Assembly: GCA_027886175.1 (NCBI GenBank)
Contig: JAJNNQ010000075.1
Coordinates: forward strand, 2,211,001-2,275,000
Direction of reading: 5' to 3'
Origin: Phylloscopus collybita
Taxonomy: Eukaryota; Chordata; Aves; Passeriformes; Phylloscopidae
DNA: 64,000 nucleotides
Positions 1 through 13,006 of the stretch are shown in pieces (position 1 is the stretch's first letter; each line of letters starts with the position of its first letter). The notes beneath the pieces are model-generated. The model was not told the DNA's origin. It saw only the letters and a program-made list of their open reading frames with translations, and did no database searches. Both the position numbers and the translations under genes were made by a program.

Positions 1-3000
1 CGATGAGGTGTTGTCCCATCCTGCTGCTCAAAGCTCAGCTCCTGCTTTCATCCTTCTCTCCCAAAAGGCAGGAACCTTGTCTTGTGTCCCCAGCCCCATT
101 CCCATCAACTGACACCCCCACTCCTCCAAGGCTCTTCCAGATTCCTCTGATTTTTGTCCCAGTTTGGGGTCAGGCTTTTGGGCAGCAACAGAAACATCCT
201 GGCAGTGCAGGGGCTGTAAAATGGGCAGATATTTTTTAAAGAGTTGCTAAGTGAGAATGGTTCTCAGTATCAGGCCCTGAACATTTGCTTGGACATTGAA
301 CAGTCCACTGAAACCCTGACAAAGGCCAGGAACAAAGAGAGATTAAAAAATTGATGCCAATGGAGTTCTGTGGAGTCAAACATATTTCTAAAAATAAAAC
401 TGGCTGAGCAGCCTAAACCCAAAACACAAAATACAAAAGCAGTCTATTTTTTTGAAAGGAGACATACTTTTTATTTCCAGCATCTTTCTGCTTTTCCACT
501 GCTCCAGAGTGGCACTCTGCCCGTGCTAGGGGTTGTCTCTGCTGCAGGAAATCAAGCTGAATTTGGTTCTTGACTCTGTGTGAGCCCAGGAAAAAAGACT
601 CCTCACTATTTAAAATTTTTTTGGTACTAGATGGGTGTAAATGGATGAGCCAGTGACTCATTCTCCCTCTTGTTTGCCTTTCTAGCAGGAACCTGCTCAC
701 CAGCTGTGCAGCACATACGTTGGGAGGCAGAGACAACACGGTACTTTCTAGACAGTCTTGGTGTGTCTGTGAGCTCTTTCAAGCACGGGCCATTTCCACA
801 AGTGCTGGGGGTTTCAGCTGCTCAGCGAGGGAGCTGCGAGCAGGGAGTCTCTGCCTCGCATCAGGATCCAGGGACAGCGCAGGGCTCAGCCCTCAGACAG
901 CACTGCCAGCCAAAACGTGGTGCCAGCAGAGTTGTGCAGAGACAGGGAATGCTGAGAGTGTAGCACAGACAGCCAGGAAAGGGCAGGAACAGCTTTTGAA
1001 CGTGTTGTGATGCTGTAACAACACCGGTGCGTGCTCTCCTTCCTGACAGCCTTAAAGGAACGCTTATCCACTTGCTCGGTGTGTATGGAGGTGCCACCTC
1101 AAGGTGGTGGCAGCCCAGGCAGTTGGCTTTGGGAAGGATGGGTGCAGTCATGCTGAAGTCATTCAGTGAAATGGGTTTGAAAAGCAGAGCATGTTGGATT
1201 GCAGAGAGGGGAGATGTGTGCCTCTCTTCACCGATGCTGTTTTGTTTCGCTCACATCGCCGTGGGACTGTCTATTTGCATGGCAGATAAAGTTGCCAGAT
1301 CAAGAGGATAAAAACGAAGGAGAAGGACTGGAAATGGGAACAGAAGCTACTCCTTCCTTCAATCAGACGGGGTGAAAGTACATGGCAAAGTGTAGCCCTC
1401 ACGATCAAGTGAAGTTTGACCTAGAAGCTGATGATCTCCATGAGCAAAATATGAGTGTCAGCCCACCATCTAAGCCTGGTAGGAAGGGCATTCCTCCTAA
1501 ATTTGGTCTTCACTGTGGGGAGAAAATGTGCTGTGCTTCTTAAAAGCACGTCAGTTATCAGAGAGCTAAACCTCGGGCCCCTGGCTTATTTTCTTTTTCT
1601 TCATCCACCACAGACAGGTCATTTAATTCTCCCACCCTGAGTACAGTAAGATCGACTCTGAACTCAAGCAGCCCTGGGTGATGAGGTCAGGATTGCTTAG
1701 AATGAATTTGGTGAAGTAATAAAGTCTTGAAGGCAAGCTAAAGAAGAGGAAAACAGTAGGAGGTATGAACTAGGTACTCTGTTACTAAGTCTCTTCCAGT
1801 TCCAGGAAACTGAAAAGATTTTCTCAGTCATCATGACTGCAGAGACCTGAATGAGTAAATTTAAAAAATGCTGAAAAGCAAAATAGCAAAATACTTTCTG
1901 TTAATACATTTTCCCTAAAATTAGTAATTTCTTTTAGATTCTGTAGTAGGAAACTGGTGGAAAGGGTGGTTTTCTTGCTCAATTCCACATCCCTTTCATT
2001 CAAAAGTAAACACCTTGATTAAGAGTGGAGACAGAAACACATGAAGGATTCTAGCTAATTTAAATAAAAATGCACTTCAACCCTTCCCTTTATGCTAATT
2101 TCCCCATCCTGGTTTTTCTCATGCTACATTGGTGCAGAGTAATCAAATTTGCATAAGTTGAAGAAAATGCTGAATCCATTTCTGTATTTGGCCGTGTCAG
2201 TGATGCATGCAGGAAAGATTCAACACATTTCATTTGAAAGTTGTCCTTGTTGTGGTAATTTTAAATTTGGCCTTTGTTTTTGAGAGAAAAGGAAAAGCAG
2301 GCAGTGGTTAATTTGTGATTTCTTGTGATGCATTTCTTTCCCAGTTGTTGTGGGAAGCTCCTCTCCTAAGACAACAGGGCTCAGATTACCAATCACTGCT
2401 GTTATCTTCCGTGTGAAAGATAATGCAAAATTGTAATATCACTATTTCTCTCCTCTAAAAGATTTAGGAGTCCCAGGCTGCTTGTTCTGTGCCTGCCTGA
2501 GGCCTTTCTACCTGTAATTGCTTTGGGCTTTTGCTTGGCATGGTACAGCTCTAAATCTCATTGAGCCCGCAAGGTTAGTTGTTTTGGAAGGATGGTTTGA
2601 GAGTGATCATCTAATCCAATTTATCTGTCAGCCTTAACCTGGCTGTATTTTGGGGATAGTCAGGCCAAACTGGCTTCTCTGTGTCATTTTTTGTCCCAGG
2701 CACCTTTGCGGTGCCAAGCTGCGATTAAAAATGTGTCAGGCAGAGTAACTCCAGCAGTGCTCTGCACTGTGGCCCTCCATGCATGGTGTTTTATTGATCT
2801 CTAATGCAGACACTCCAGCCTCATTATTCTACACGCAATAAAATGTGAATCTCTGAGCCTGGATGCTGCTGAGAATAGGAGATCCTCATAAAAGCTGTTT
2901 ATGTGTCTATATGTACTATAAAGCAAGAGATAAACATCCCTGCATTTGCATTTGGTTTGAAAGCCAGAGCCAAATGTTACCCAAGGAGATGTGAGAGTTT

Positions 3001-3414
3001 GCAGGAGCTGTGGGAGGTGTAGTGGTTGCTGCTGGGGCTGGCCATATCCCTGCTAGAGGTGCAGGAGCCTTCTGGAGCTTGGGGAAGGTAGAGCAACCTT
3101 CCTTGGTTCAGTCCCTGAGTTATATAAAAGCTCTGAAATGCTCTTTTTTCATGGTTGCAGAAGATTTCCTTGGAGCTGCCTGCAGTCTGTAGTACAAAAT
3201 TAGCCCAGACAAGTGAGACTGGCTTTACCTGTCCTATAAACTGGGAGGTAAAAAGGAATTTGTGAATGGTGCTGTGCATATCAAAGGCACCTCCAGGGCC
3301 TTACAGCGCAGCAATGCTCCAGATGATTGAAATGTGCGTGTGAATGGAGTATTGGTCAGAGAAAAAGGAACTTGTGCTCCTTCTTATTCTCCAGAATTAG
3401 TTTTTCAGGCCAGG

Positions 3415-3480
3415 TGGGGAGCTTGCTGTCAACCAGGACCCCCAGATCCCTTTCCAAGGGCTGCTTTCCAGCCTCTTGCT
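3415..3480 (-). mobile_element. CR1 LINE fragment, reverse-transcriptase region
   Basis: Read on the minus strand, this encodes PLERDLGVLVDSKL, the conserved block near the end of the CR1 reverse transcriptase (usual form ..KDLGVLVD.KL). Flanking sequence diverges quickly and no 3' tail is attached, so it is a short, old internal fragment. Confidence 0.6.
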
Positions 3481-4490
3481 CCCCTTTCCCTCTCTGACAA
3501 CAGCTCTGCCACATCCATCCCAAGATATTGTGTTGTGTATCCTCTTCCCAAACTTTCACACACAGAAATTAAACCCTTCTCCCCAGGACACAAGCCTGGT
3601 GGAGTTTGGAGTGGAAGGAGGAGGTATAGAAATGGGTTATGTTGTCTCATTCCAGGCTTAATCAAGTTCCCTTCTCAACTCTCTTCAGGCCGAGGTTGAA
3701 AGTAGAATTTGTGAGTGTCTCCCTCAGCCCTTCATTCTCCTGTCCCTGTGGTGTCACTCACCTGGTGGACAGTCTGTAAATCCAGCTTCAATAAATCTCA
3801 GTTATTTACATCAACTCTTACAGTTAATTTTGGCAAGACTGTGAGAGGCCCATCTTATTTCTCACCTTTATTATCCATCTTGTACTAACCTGAGCTGGAG
3901 GGAGTGTGTGTGTGTGTCCCTATTTGTCTCTTGCATAATTTTGGGGAGGACTGGAGAGGAATTTTTCCTTTGAAATCACTGAACATTTCTCTGGCACTAA
4001 AAGACATTTCTCATCCATCTCCAGTCAATATTTCATGCCCCGAATTTGTGGTCTGGGAACAGTCTTGTAACTGGCAATCAGGAGTGTCATCATTGAAGTT
4101 AGTGATGTAAAAAAGAGCTGCAGGACTGGGAGGTGCCAGGACACTCTCTCTGCTACAGGAGACTCCCAAGGCTCTGAAGATGGACTGTGAGGGCTGGCTG
4201 GTGTTATGTTAGCTGCAGTTCCCATCAGATTCCTGCTTCTCTGTGGAATAAAGACCATATGGCAGCCAGAAGAGAGGTCATTTCAATCCCTTGCTTGGTG
4301 ATTCTGTGTGACAGGAGTTGTCAAATTTGTGATATTCTGCATGTTCTGATAGACAAATGGGGAGTGAGGCAGGGCCAAGGTTGGGAGGGGGTTATTTTTG
4401 GGGGGGTCTCAGACATGCAACTTCTGAGGCAAAGATCTTACTGCTGATAAAGTACAGGCACTGACAGAAACTGTCACCATCCAGATAAAA

Positions 4491-4492
<2 letters not shown>

Positions 4493-4538
<46 letters not shown>
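4493..4538. repeat. 46-base T homopolymer
   Basis: An uninterrupted run of T, preceded by GATAAAACC and followed by CCCTATCAGC. It could be the poly-A tail of a minus-strand retrocopy, but no recognisable retrocopy body lies beside it. A 9-bp inverted repeat (CTGCTGATA at 4441-4449, TATCAGCAG at 4542-4550) encloses it. Confidence 0.95.
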
Positions 4539-6636
4539 CCCTATCAGCAGCTGCATATAGCATCTCCCCATTGGTAGAATAAATCTGATAAAAAAATGTA
4601 GCTGTAAGCAGCAACGATTTTATCCTGGTGAAAAGATTTTATCCAAGAAGAAAAATGTTGTGCCTGGGCATAATTTTTCAGATATGATGAACAACAGCAT
4701 GGTATGACCCTCAGTCCTAAGGATTTAGTTTCAAAAGAATGACTGAGCATATCAGATAGACTCAACTTTTTCTCTGCTATGTTTTTTTTCCATTGGCAGA
4801 GTTCAGTTTATAGATACTTGACAAAGTGTCTTTATACTTTGTATAGATCTTGACAAAAAATCTGCCAGAGGCAAATTTCAACAAAAGAACAACTTCAAAC
4901 ACATCCAATTAACAATTTATGAAAGGAAATCCGACAGAAAATTACACAGAGATTCACAGGGCATAAAATCTGGCACTAAATCAAATTTATTGTGGAAATG
5001 CTTGTACAGGGAGTTATGGCCCCTTCCAGTGCAGTGTCAAAGGGAACTTTATCTGTGGAGTCTCAGTGAGTGCCCTCCATCTGATCTTTTCTTGCTATAA
5101 ATAAAATGTTTTGTCAGACATGGCAATGAACATAACTCAGAAGGGAATGAAGAGCACTGATAAGCCCAGCTATATGCAGCTTTCAATCAGAAGCATTAGA
5201 AGTGATTAGATTTCTTCACAGTTTCAGATTTAAGATTTCTTCACTTTATCACAGAAATGAGGGGCTCAGCACCATGGACAGCACAAAAAAATAACTTTTT
5301 TTTTTTTTAGCGCAGCATACAGATCCTGATAGCAGGTTGTGGTGACTGTATTTAACATTATTATGGAGCCATTTTTGCGTCTGGGGGGAAATATCTTCCC
5401 CTCTGCATCCTGTTGTTTTACTGATTCACTCATTCAGCAGTTGTGGTTGGATTTTTTCAGAAGATGTTAAGGATGCAAACGCACATAATTGCCTTCAGCA
5501 GCTCCGAAATTAACTTAGGCTACTACTTTGTTTAGAGAAAAAGATCTGTGTCTAGACCTTTACCTTTTTAAACACATGGATAGCTGGTTTTCTTCTAAAA
5601 GGTGACTGAGCAGCAGCCCTTGCAATGTGTTTTCTGAGCAATTTGCAGGGGAGGTCATGTTCTTTACAGATACCAGGCCCAACAAGTGAGGATGACAAAT
5701 AAAGTTGGCACAAGATAAAGCATATTTATGGTACAACTGTGTTATTCCATGGACTAACCCAATCTGAAGAGCTGGTTGCTGCCTCTCCTGTTATCCCTGT
5801 GCTCCCAGTGCCAGAGCAGGAAACATCTGAATGCTTGTAGATTTGTTGTCTTTCCACTGAAATTCAGACCTGCATAGGACAAGCACGGCTTTGAGTGTCC
5901 ATTTGTGGGCATTGAGGTTCTTGGTGCAGTGTCCTTGCTGTGACCAGAGCACACAGATTTCATCAGAGCACTTCTCCCCTGTCTCCATAAGGCAGATTCT
6001 TGGGATCTTCCAGCCCACTTGGCCATGTGCAGTTTGCCTCTGCTCATCTGAGCCCACTGGTGAAGATGAGAGGACACCTCTGTCACGAAATGAAGCATAG
6101 AATACCCCAAGGGGTTATTTTCCAGAGTCCATTAATACACACTTTTGGCACTGAAACACTCTACCAGGGAAGTTAGTGTCCAAGGCACATAATAATTAGT
6201 GAATAAAATACCCCCAGAGTATCTTAATCCTATTAAAATATGTCTTATAAAGTGTAAATTAATCTTTAACCTAATTTTAAATGATGATTTTCTTCCTGTA
6301 ACACACCCTTTCTCAGTAGATCCCTGGAAAGCAGAAGGTGAAACAAAGTTAAGATACTAACATCAAAGATTTTCATCTTCTGTTCATATTTTGAAAGATA
6401 CTTGGCTGTTTGCTGCTGATTTTGCTATTTCCTTCTACTTCTTCTATCACCCCACTTCCTTCACCAGGTTGTGTTATTTTCCTTGTCTCCAGCAAGATAT
6501 GGTGATAATAATAACTAATTTCATAAGACTAAGTGTAGTCAAATGCAAGAATTCTTTTGTTTCTAAATACAGGAATTGCATACTTTTTAAAGAGTTAAAG
6601 CAGAATTAGAGAGTTAAATAAACATTTCCAGACTCA

Positions 6637-6672
6637 AGTCCTCCCAGTCCTCCCAGTCCTTCCAGTCCTTTG
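6637..6672. repeat. 9-bp minisatellite
   Basis: About four tandem copies of AGTCCTCCC; the last copies carry single changes (CTTCC and CTTTG endings). Confidence 0.85.
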
Positions 6673-7384
6673 TCCTTCCATCTAAATGCCCCATGCCCTC
6701 CCTTCCTGTTCCCACTGTGGGAATTCAGGGGAATTAATACTTTTAAAGATGTAGTCACAATAAGACAGCAAAGGCTTTTATTTTTCAGGCACAACTCCCA
6801 GTGTCTGGGCTTCAGATAAACCCAGATTCAGAGAACTGAGAATCCCCCTGAGTACTTGTTTTCTACTACAGCTTTCAGAGGCTTTGGGGATGTTTAGGTC
6901 AAGGATGTGCTGTGGCCACTGCCATTTCTTCTTTCAACTTCAGGGCACCAGAAGCCCTGCTTGCTTTTTATTGTAACTTTTGGTTAGGAGTCAAAGCTCA
7001 GCTCAAGACCAAGTTAGAGGACCATGAACATTGTTTGAAGTGGAATCCTCATGCAGTTGTAAGGTTAGAGCCTTCAACAACACCTCCTACTTTAGAACTT
7101 GAGGTCAGCCTCCAAACCAACCTTGAGTCAGTTCATTCTCCAAGTCCAGTCAGGACTGAACAGGCACAGAACCTAAAGGCTGGGTGGAGAAGACCTTGTT
7201 AAACCTCTGCCCCTGCTTTCTGTGTAGATCAAGCTGGTCCTTGAACAAGGTTTTAAAATCTGGACCTAGATATAAGTGCAGCTCCCAAAACAGAAAGAAG
7301 TGGTATCTTGAAGCTTATAAAACAAGTTAGGGGTTTTTAAAAAAGAGGGAGACAGGCTTATTAAACAGGCAGATAGGTCATGGG

Positions 7385-7640
7385 TGGATGATTTTAAACT
7401 GAAAGAGGAGAGATTTAGATTAGATATTAAGAAGAATTTCTTTCCTCAGAGGGTGGTGAGGCACTGGAACGGAGTACCCAGAGCAGCTGTGGCTGCCCCA
7501 TCCCTGGAAGTGTTCCAGGCCAGGTTGGATGTGGTTTGGAGCAACCTGGGATAGTGGAAAGTGTCCCTGCCCAAGGCAGAGGGTTGAATGAGATGATCTT
7601 TGAGGTCCTTTCAGCCCCAGACATTCTGTGATTCTATGAC
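7385..7640 (+). mobile_element. CR1 LINE 3' end, 5'-truncated
   Basis: A typical CR1 3' UTR: GATTTTAAACTGAAAGAGGAG, then the GAGGGTGGTGAGGCACTGGA block, GCTGTGGCTGCCCCATCCCT, GGATAGTGGAAAGTGTCCC, and the tail ATTCTGTGATTCTATG. It ends about 560 bp upstream of the exon at 8200 and lies in the gene's sense orientation. Confidence 0.93.
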
Positions 7641-8061
7641 TGTGATCAGATGTGTCAGAAAAACCAGGTCAATTCCACAGAGTGAACACCACGAACCTGT
7701 GAGTCGCTCAAGCTGATCACTGTGCTCACATTGTTGCAGTGATTTCCCCTTTTCTAAGCTGTGCTGTTTATCTCATAAATGGAGAAGACTGGAACCTTTG
7801 TATTTCGAATGTTGCAAGTTGGATCATAAAGCCTTCAAGACAAATGAGTAGGATTTCTCTGTGCCTGCAAAAGTGTCTAATTCAGGGGGAATTTGCAGGG
7901 AAATTAAACAAGATTAATACGTTATTTTTCAGCTGCACATCAATGTTTTGTTTTGTCAGAACTGTGGAAAATCAAAGTAAGTTACTGGGGCCCAAAAGTA
8001 GCTCAGGAGATCTGACTTTAGGTCCTAATATTTTGCTTGAGGCTTGAAACGTTTCATCTAA

Positions 8062-8439
<378 letters not shown>

Positions 8440-9650
8440 TGAAGGCAGCGCTGATCTGCATCGCTGCCAGGACAGCGTCGCTAAAAACGGGGGAGATCAT
8501 CAAGGGTTTCTAAACATGGGAGGCAGCGATAGAAGGGAAAGTTGGAAATCCCTATGATTTGCAATGAAAATGACAAGAGTTAATTAATGTTCATGGGCTG
8601 ATGGTTGGGCTCTTCCCAGTGAGTCTGCCGCAGCAGAGTCTGTGGTGAGGTGCTTTAATTGTGCTGGGTTCTGCAGCAAAACAACTTCTTCAGTGCATGC
8701 AAACTTGAAACTGGAATTTGTCACAGGCAAAAAACACTCAGCTTTACCATTAGAGAGAATAATAGGTAGACAAAAGGAAATAACTTGTTAACCTTTTCAA
8801 ATTATTCAGTATTTTGCTGTATCAAAGTATTTGGACATCCTTGATGTAGTTAAAAGAGGACATACTATTTTTATTCCTTTTTTTTTTAAAGCACTGTAAA
8901 AATATGCAATAAAAGGAACAAAAAGAGGCCTGAATACGTTAAACATCCCACATTTTTCTTTTTATGCTTTCCTTTTTATGCTTTTGGGAAACTCTTGTTA
9001 GTTGAATTTAAGCGATAAATGGGTGAAACAAGAACATGTTAAACCTTCCTAATTTGTATGCTTTTACAGACCTAAACTCAAGATGAACCAAAAAAAGAGG
9101 GCTTCAGAATAATCAGAACATTTAATTAAGGGCTATACTTTGTCCTTTAATTGGATTGGGCTAATTTTATCAGGATAGATTTTGGGTTGCAGTACAGCAG
9201 GAATTATGATTGAGTTAACAGTGCAAAAAGGGGACAAAAGTTCCTGCTGGGGGCTGGTGCTCTGAAGTTGGGACCTCTGTTTGCAAACAGTGATGGCCAC
9301 ATATGACTCAGCTCTCCAAGTCAGAAATTTTGACAGTTTTACAGAAGTGGGTCGAAGTCAGTGTTTGTCTAATTTCTGTTGTGGTTCACTGAGCAGGGAT
9401 GAATGAGCTCTGTGGACTTGTGTCCATTCACTAGGGGTGAAACTGTCAAAGAATATTCTCACACTGAGTATCTTTGGCTGTAAATTGTCATTTTCCACTT
9501 CGAGGGATCTCAGTGCATCCAGCAGAACAAAATGTAGGGAACTTGGTTGCAAAGAAAGTGCATGTTTTGGGCTGTTCCTGCACTTTGATGTTCAGGAGAG
9601 GTGGTAGCAAATGTATTTCTGAAATGATTGTGTGAATGACACTGCCAGCT

Positions 9651-9789
9651 CACTGGAGATGTGTAAGAACAGTCTGAGTGGAGTCTTGTGCCATGTTGTC
9701 TGGGATGACCCTGCTTGAGCAGGAATGTTGGACCAGATGACCCTGCTGTGGTGCCTCAGCCACTCTGTGGTTCTGTGATCTTGTGATCC
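9651..9789 (+). mobile_element. CR1 LINE 3' end, diverged
   Basis: It reads CTGGAGATGTGTAAGAACAG, then TTGTGCCATGTTGTCTGGG, TTGGACCAGATGACC and CTGTGGTTCTGTGATCTTGTGATC, the order seen in CR1 subfamilies with the 'ttggacttgatgatc' ending. It is older than most copies here. Confidence 0.7.
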
Positions 9790-9858
9790 CTTTTGTTTGA
9801 AATATAGTCTGAGCCTTTTTTAGTTTGTCTTTACATTGCCCCTGTCCTCCCTGGGGGA

Positions 9859-9975
9859 AAAAAAGCAAACAAAACAACAAAAACCAAAACAAACAAACAA
9901 AAACCCAACAACAACAAAAAATCCAACAACAACAAAACAAACAAAAACAAACAAATAAAAACACAAACAACCACA
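9859..9975. repeat. CAA/CAAA-rich low-complexity tract
   Basis: A-rich sequence built from AAAC, AAC and AAAAC units (for example AACAACAACAAAAA), with no purine-pyrimidine symmetry. It begins about 70 bp past the end of the CR1 at 9651-9789 and may be a decayed poly-A tail. The leucine/phenylalanine/cysteine-rich frames it creates on the minus strand are artefacts. Confidence 0.9.
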
Positions 9976-10217
9976 TTTAATAGTTGTCCATTAGGCAGTG
10001 AGTAATGACAAACCCCAAGGCAGCCTGAAGCACACCAGCTTTGGAAAGTCAAGACGTGCAGTTGTGTCTCCTTGGAGAGATCTTTATTTATTTTGCTGGT
10101 TAAATCCCATTTCTGTGCCACAATCTGATGTCTCTGCACCAAGTTGCACAGGACCATGTGGCCATGGTTGGAGTAGTTTAGGGGGGTGAACCCAATCACC
10201 ATCCTAAATAACTTTAA

Positions 10218-10218
<1 letters not shown>

Positions 10219-10262
<44 letters not shown>
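10219..10262. repeat. (AAT)n microsatellite
   Basis: About 14-15 perfect copies of AAT, preceded by ACTTTAA. Confidence 0.97.
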
Positions 10263-10263
<1 letters not shown>

Positions 10264-11199
10264 TCTACATTCATGTATTGTGCTGTGTTTGTATCTATTG
10301 ATTTGGTCCTGGATTCCTTTCTGCCTAATATGAATTTACTTCTGAATAGCTTAGTTTATGCTATTAATGATTTAGTCAGCTTAAGCAGTTAATATTGTTA
10401 AGGCTTTTGCTTCCTGAGAATGTGTGCACTTTCTTTTTACCTGTTTTTTCCTCATCTCCTCTATCTATTTTGCTTTGCTCTCAAAGATCCTTGTTCATCC
10501 TCTAACGAGGACTACATTCCACAAACATTTCAAATGCAGCTTAAACATTTCTCCTCAGGGGGAAAATATTTAGGACCAATGGTATTTTGCTTAACATCTC
10601 TTTTGAAAGAAATATAATGAAAATGAGTTTTTTTGGACAGCATTGTTCTTCTCCCCAGCTGTATTTGAATAAGCAGATGGTGCTTTTAAATAATTTTCAG
10701 TGTGTTTTGCTTTTCTGTTTGTTGACCCACATGAGCATATTTCCTGTGAAAAGACTCATCTTGTACATTAAAAGTTCCCTGTTTTCAGTAGAAATTGTGG
10801 ATTCCTTGAGCTCACAGTCACCACAACAACCTTTTTCCAGTTAAATTTCATAACCAGTCAGTAGCCAAGAAGGTTAAAATGACACATTATTCCTAACTGT
10901 CAAACATAACTAATAAAGTAAATTTATTGCCGATTTGATGTATACCATTTGTTGTCCTTTGTTCTTTGGGGACCAGAATGAAGAACAGAGCTGTGCAGAA
11001 CTTGTTTTGTGTAAGTAGATTGGTCTCACTGGGATTTCCATGTTGCTGCACATCCATCACCAGAAACATGCAGATTTTGAGCAGATTTTGAACAGGAGAA
11101 ATTGAAAGAACATCTTCTGATTACACACAACTTTAGAGAAGCTCATGGTGCTGGTACCAGTCACGGGACTTCTTTTAAAGAGACACTGAATTTGCCCTT

Positions 11200-11939
11200 T
11201 GTCTTGGTTTGGAAAGACAGGTATCTGACAGGCAAAGCTGGAGTTTCCCTAAGAATGGAGAATGTAAACCCCTCACCCCCGTTAAATTACAATTTTGCAA
11301 CTAAGGGCTTTCAGGCAAAGATTTGAGAATAGGAATAACAGTTCTTTACTAGGAATACTGACAATACAAATGTAGTAGAAAAAACAAAACCACCCAACCA
11401 CACCAGCAGACAAACAACAATTTTGGAAAAACCCTGGCAGAGTCAGAGCTACAACCTGACACCCTGTTGGTCAGGGTGTTGGGAGCAGTCCAAAATTGAG
11501 TCCTCCTGGAGTGGCAGACATAGTTCTGTTGGAGCAGAGATGATCCTGTAGAACAAGGGTCCAGTGGTGGTGAGAAGGGGTCCAGTCTTCCTCCAGGAAT
11601 CGGGTAAAGCTGGATACCTTCTTATTCCTGTGTCTCAGTTTTATCCAGGTAGGAATGGTTGGCTCCCCCTGCTGGGTGGAGCATCTCACAATAGGATGAT
11701 GTAATGTGGATGTTCTACATTGGGGATGTGTGCTATTAGGGGTGTCTTAATGGTCCATTAGCAGAAAATATTCCCCGGGTGGTGAAAGAGATAACAAACA
11801 CTGCCCTACCTGGTTTTAACAGTTGGCCCATTAACAAAAGGCACCCGCCCCCCTCCTCCCAGAGTAAAGAAAAACAATTCTCCAACTGCTTTCAGCAGAT
11901 GAAATAGAATACACATTTTTGGTTCCATAACCCAAGACA
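11200..11939 (-). mobile_element. Solo ERVL-type LTR with 5-bp target-site duplication
   Basis: A 740-bp element that starts TGTCTTGGTTTGG and ends CCCAAGACA on the + strand. The terminal inverted repeat is TGTCTTGG/CCAAGACA, and the flanks carry a perfect 5-bp duplication CCCTT (11195-11199 and 11940-11944). The transcription signals point to the minus strand: a TATA-like GGATAAAACTG near 11640 and an AGTAAAG poly-A-like signal near 11345, followed by CTGTTATTCCTATTCTC. The 5-bp duplication and this start are typical of passerine ERVL LTRs (recalled, not searched). No internal retroviral sequence is attached, so this is a solo LTR left by LTR-LTR recombination. The 72-codon frame inside it (11471-11689, minus) is not a recognised gene. 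Confidence 0.9.
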
Positions 11940-12909
11940 CCCTTTTTGCAAGAAAACCCGTCTTTGTTTCTGAAGAAATAAGGAAATAAATTCTCTTATG
12001 TCCCGAGAAACAGATATAAAATTGTGCCTATAGTAGACATTTTCTTAATGTTCCAATGACTTTTTCCCACTGGTGTGTTTTCCAAAATCTCTTCAGAGGT
12101 TTGGGTTAATGGGACATTGTTCTCTGTCGGGAACATCCCTCGAGGCACTTTGCAGTTCACAGTTTCCACCTAGACAGATAACAGCCAAGTCAAAAGTTCA
12201 CCTGGCTGTTCATTTTATTTAAATGTGCTCCTTTTGCTATTGCTTGCAGATTAAAACCAGAGACGTCTGCAAGGGAGATGTCTCGCCAAAACCTTACATT
12301 TTGGATAAAGATCTTTATTGCTTGGAAATGTCAAAATCTGGTAGGACACAGCAGCCTTGACACAAGTGTTATTTCTTAAAATATTGCTTTGAACTGTTAT
12401 ATAAAACCTATTTTAACTTGAACTGTATTGGCAGTGAATAATAGATGCCATAACAACTTTATATATAGCACTGTAAAATGTGTCATCAGAAATACATGAG
12501 CTGAACTGTAATGTGCATTGTCAGTGCTCAGTGCTGGCACAAGCTCTGTCACAGCAAATATATATAATAATATATATAATTTACCATCCTGTGCCTTTCA
12601 TTTGCACCTGTGGTCATCTGAAAAATGGGAGGGGGTAAAAGTTTGAGAAGAAATGGATAAACACTGAATGAGGAACTTCAGCACAATTTCAGCTGGTGAC
12701 TGGAAAGGCCTATTAAAAAAAAAAAAAAAGATTTTAAATGCTGTATTGATTCAAAAAGTCTCATGTGATCCATGGAGACAGCTTCCCTAGGGGTGATGAG
12801 AAAGGAAAATGAGGAAAACTCCCCCAAGATTGTCCACCAACCCTTTTCCTCTCTCACAGCAGTTTCCCATCCCCATTCTCTGCTTCCAGAGGGTGGGCAT
12901 TCTCCTACC

Positions 12910-13006
12910 TTGGAGAGTGGGAGCTGCCCCTTCCCACAGCAGAGGGGTTTGAGCAACATGATCTTTAAGGTCCCTTCCAACCCAAACCCCTCTGTGATTC
13001 CATGAT
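12910..13006 (+). mobile_element. CR1 LINE 3' terminus
   Basis: It reads CAGCAGAGGGGTTTGAGCAA, then ATGATCTTTAAGGTCCCTTC, CAACCCAAACCCC and TGTGATTCCATGATG. Only about the last 100 bp of a CR1 are left. Confidence 0.88.

Noticed and set aside
2581..2640. Possible minus-strand CR1 tail (GATCATCTAATCCAA)
   Set aside because: Only about 15 bases resemble CR1; the expected flanking blocks are absent.
4150..4200. Possible upstream TSNARE1 exon after TGCTACAG
   Set aside because: The translation does not resemble the syntaxin N-terminal region, and there is no good donor.
9831..10274. 147-codon open frame with a poly-Ile start
   Set aside because: Poly-Ile comes from the (AAT)n repeat and the Phe/Leu/Cys end from the CAA-rich tract.
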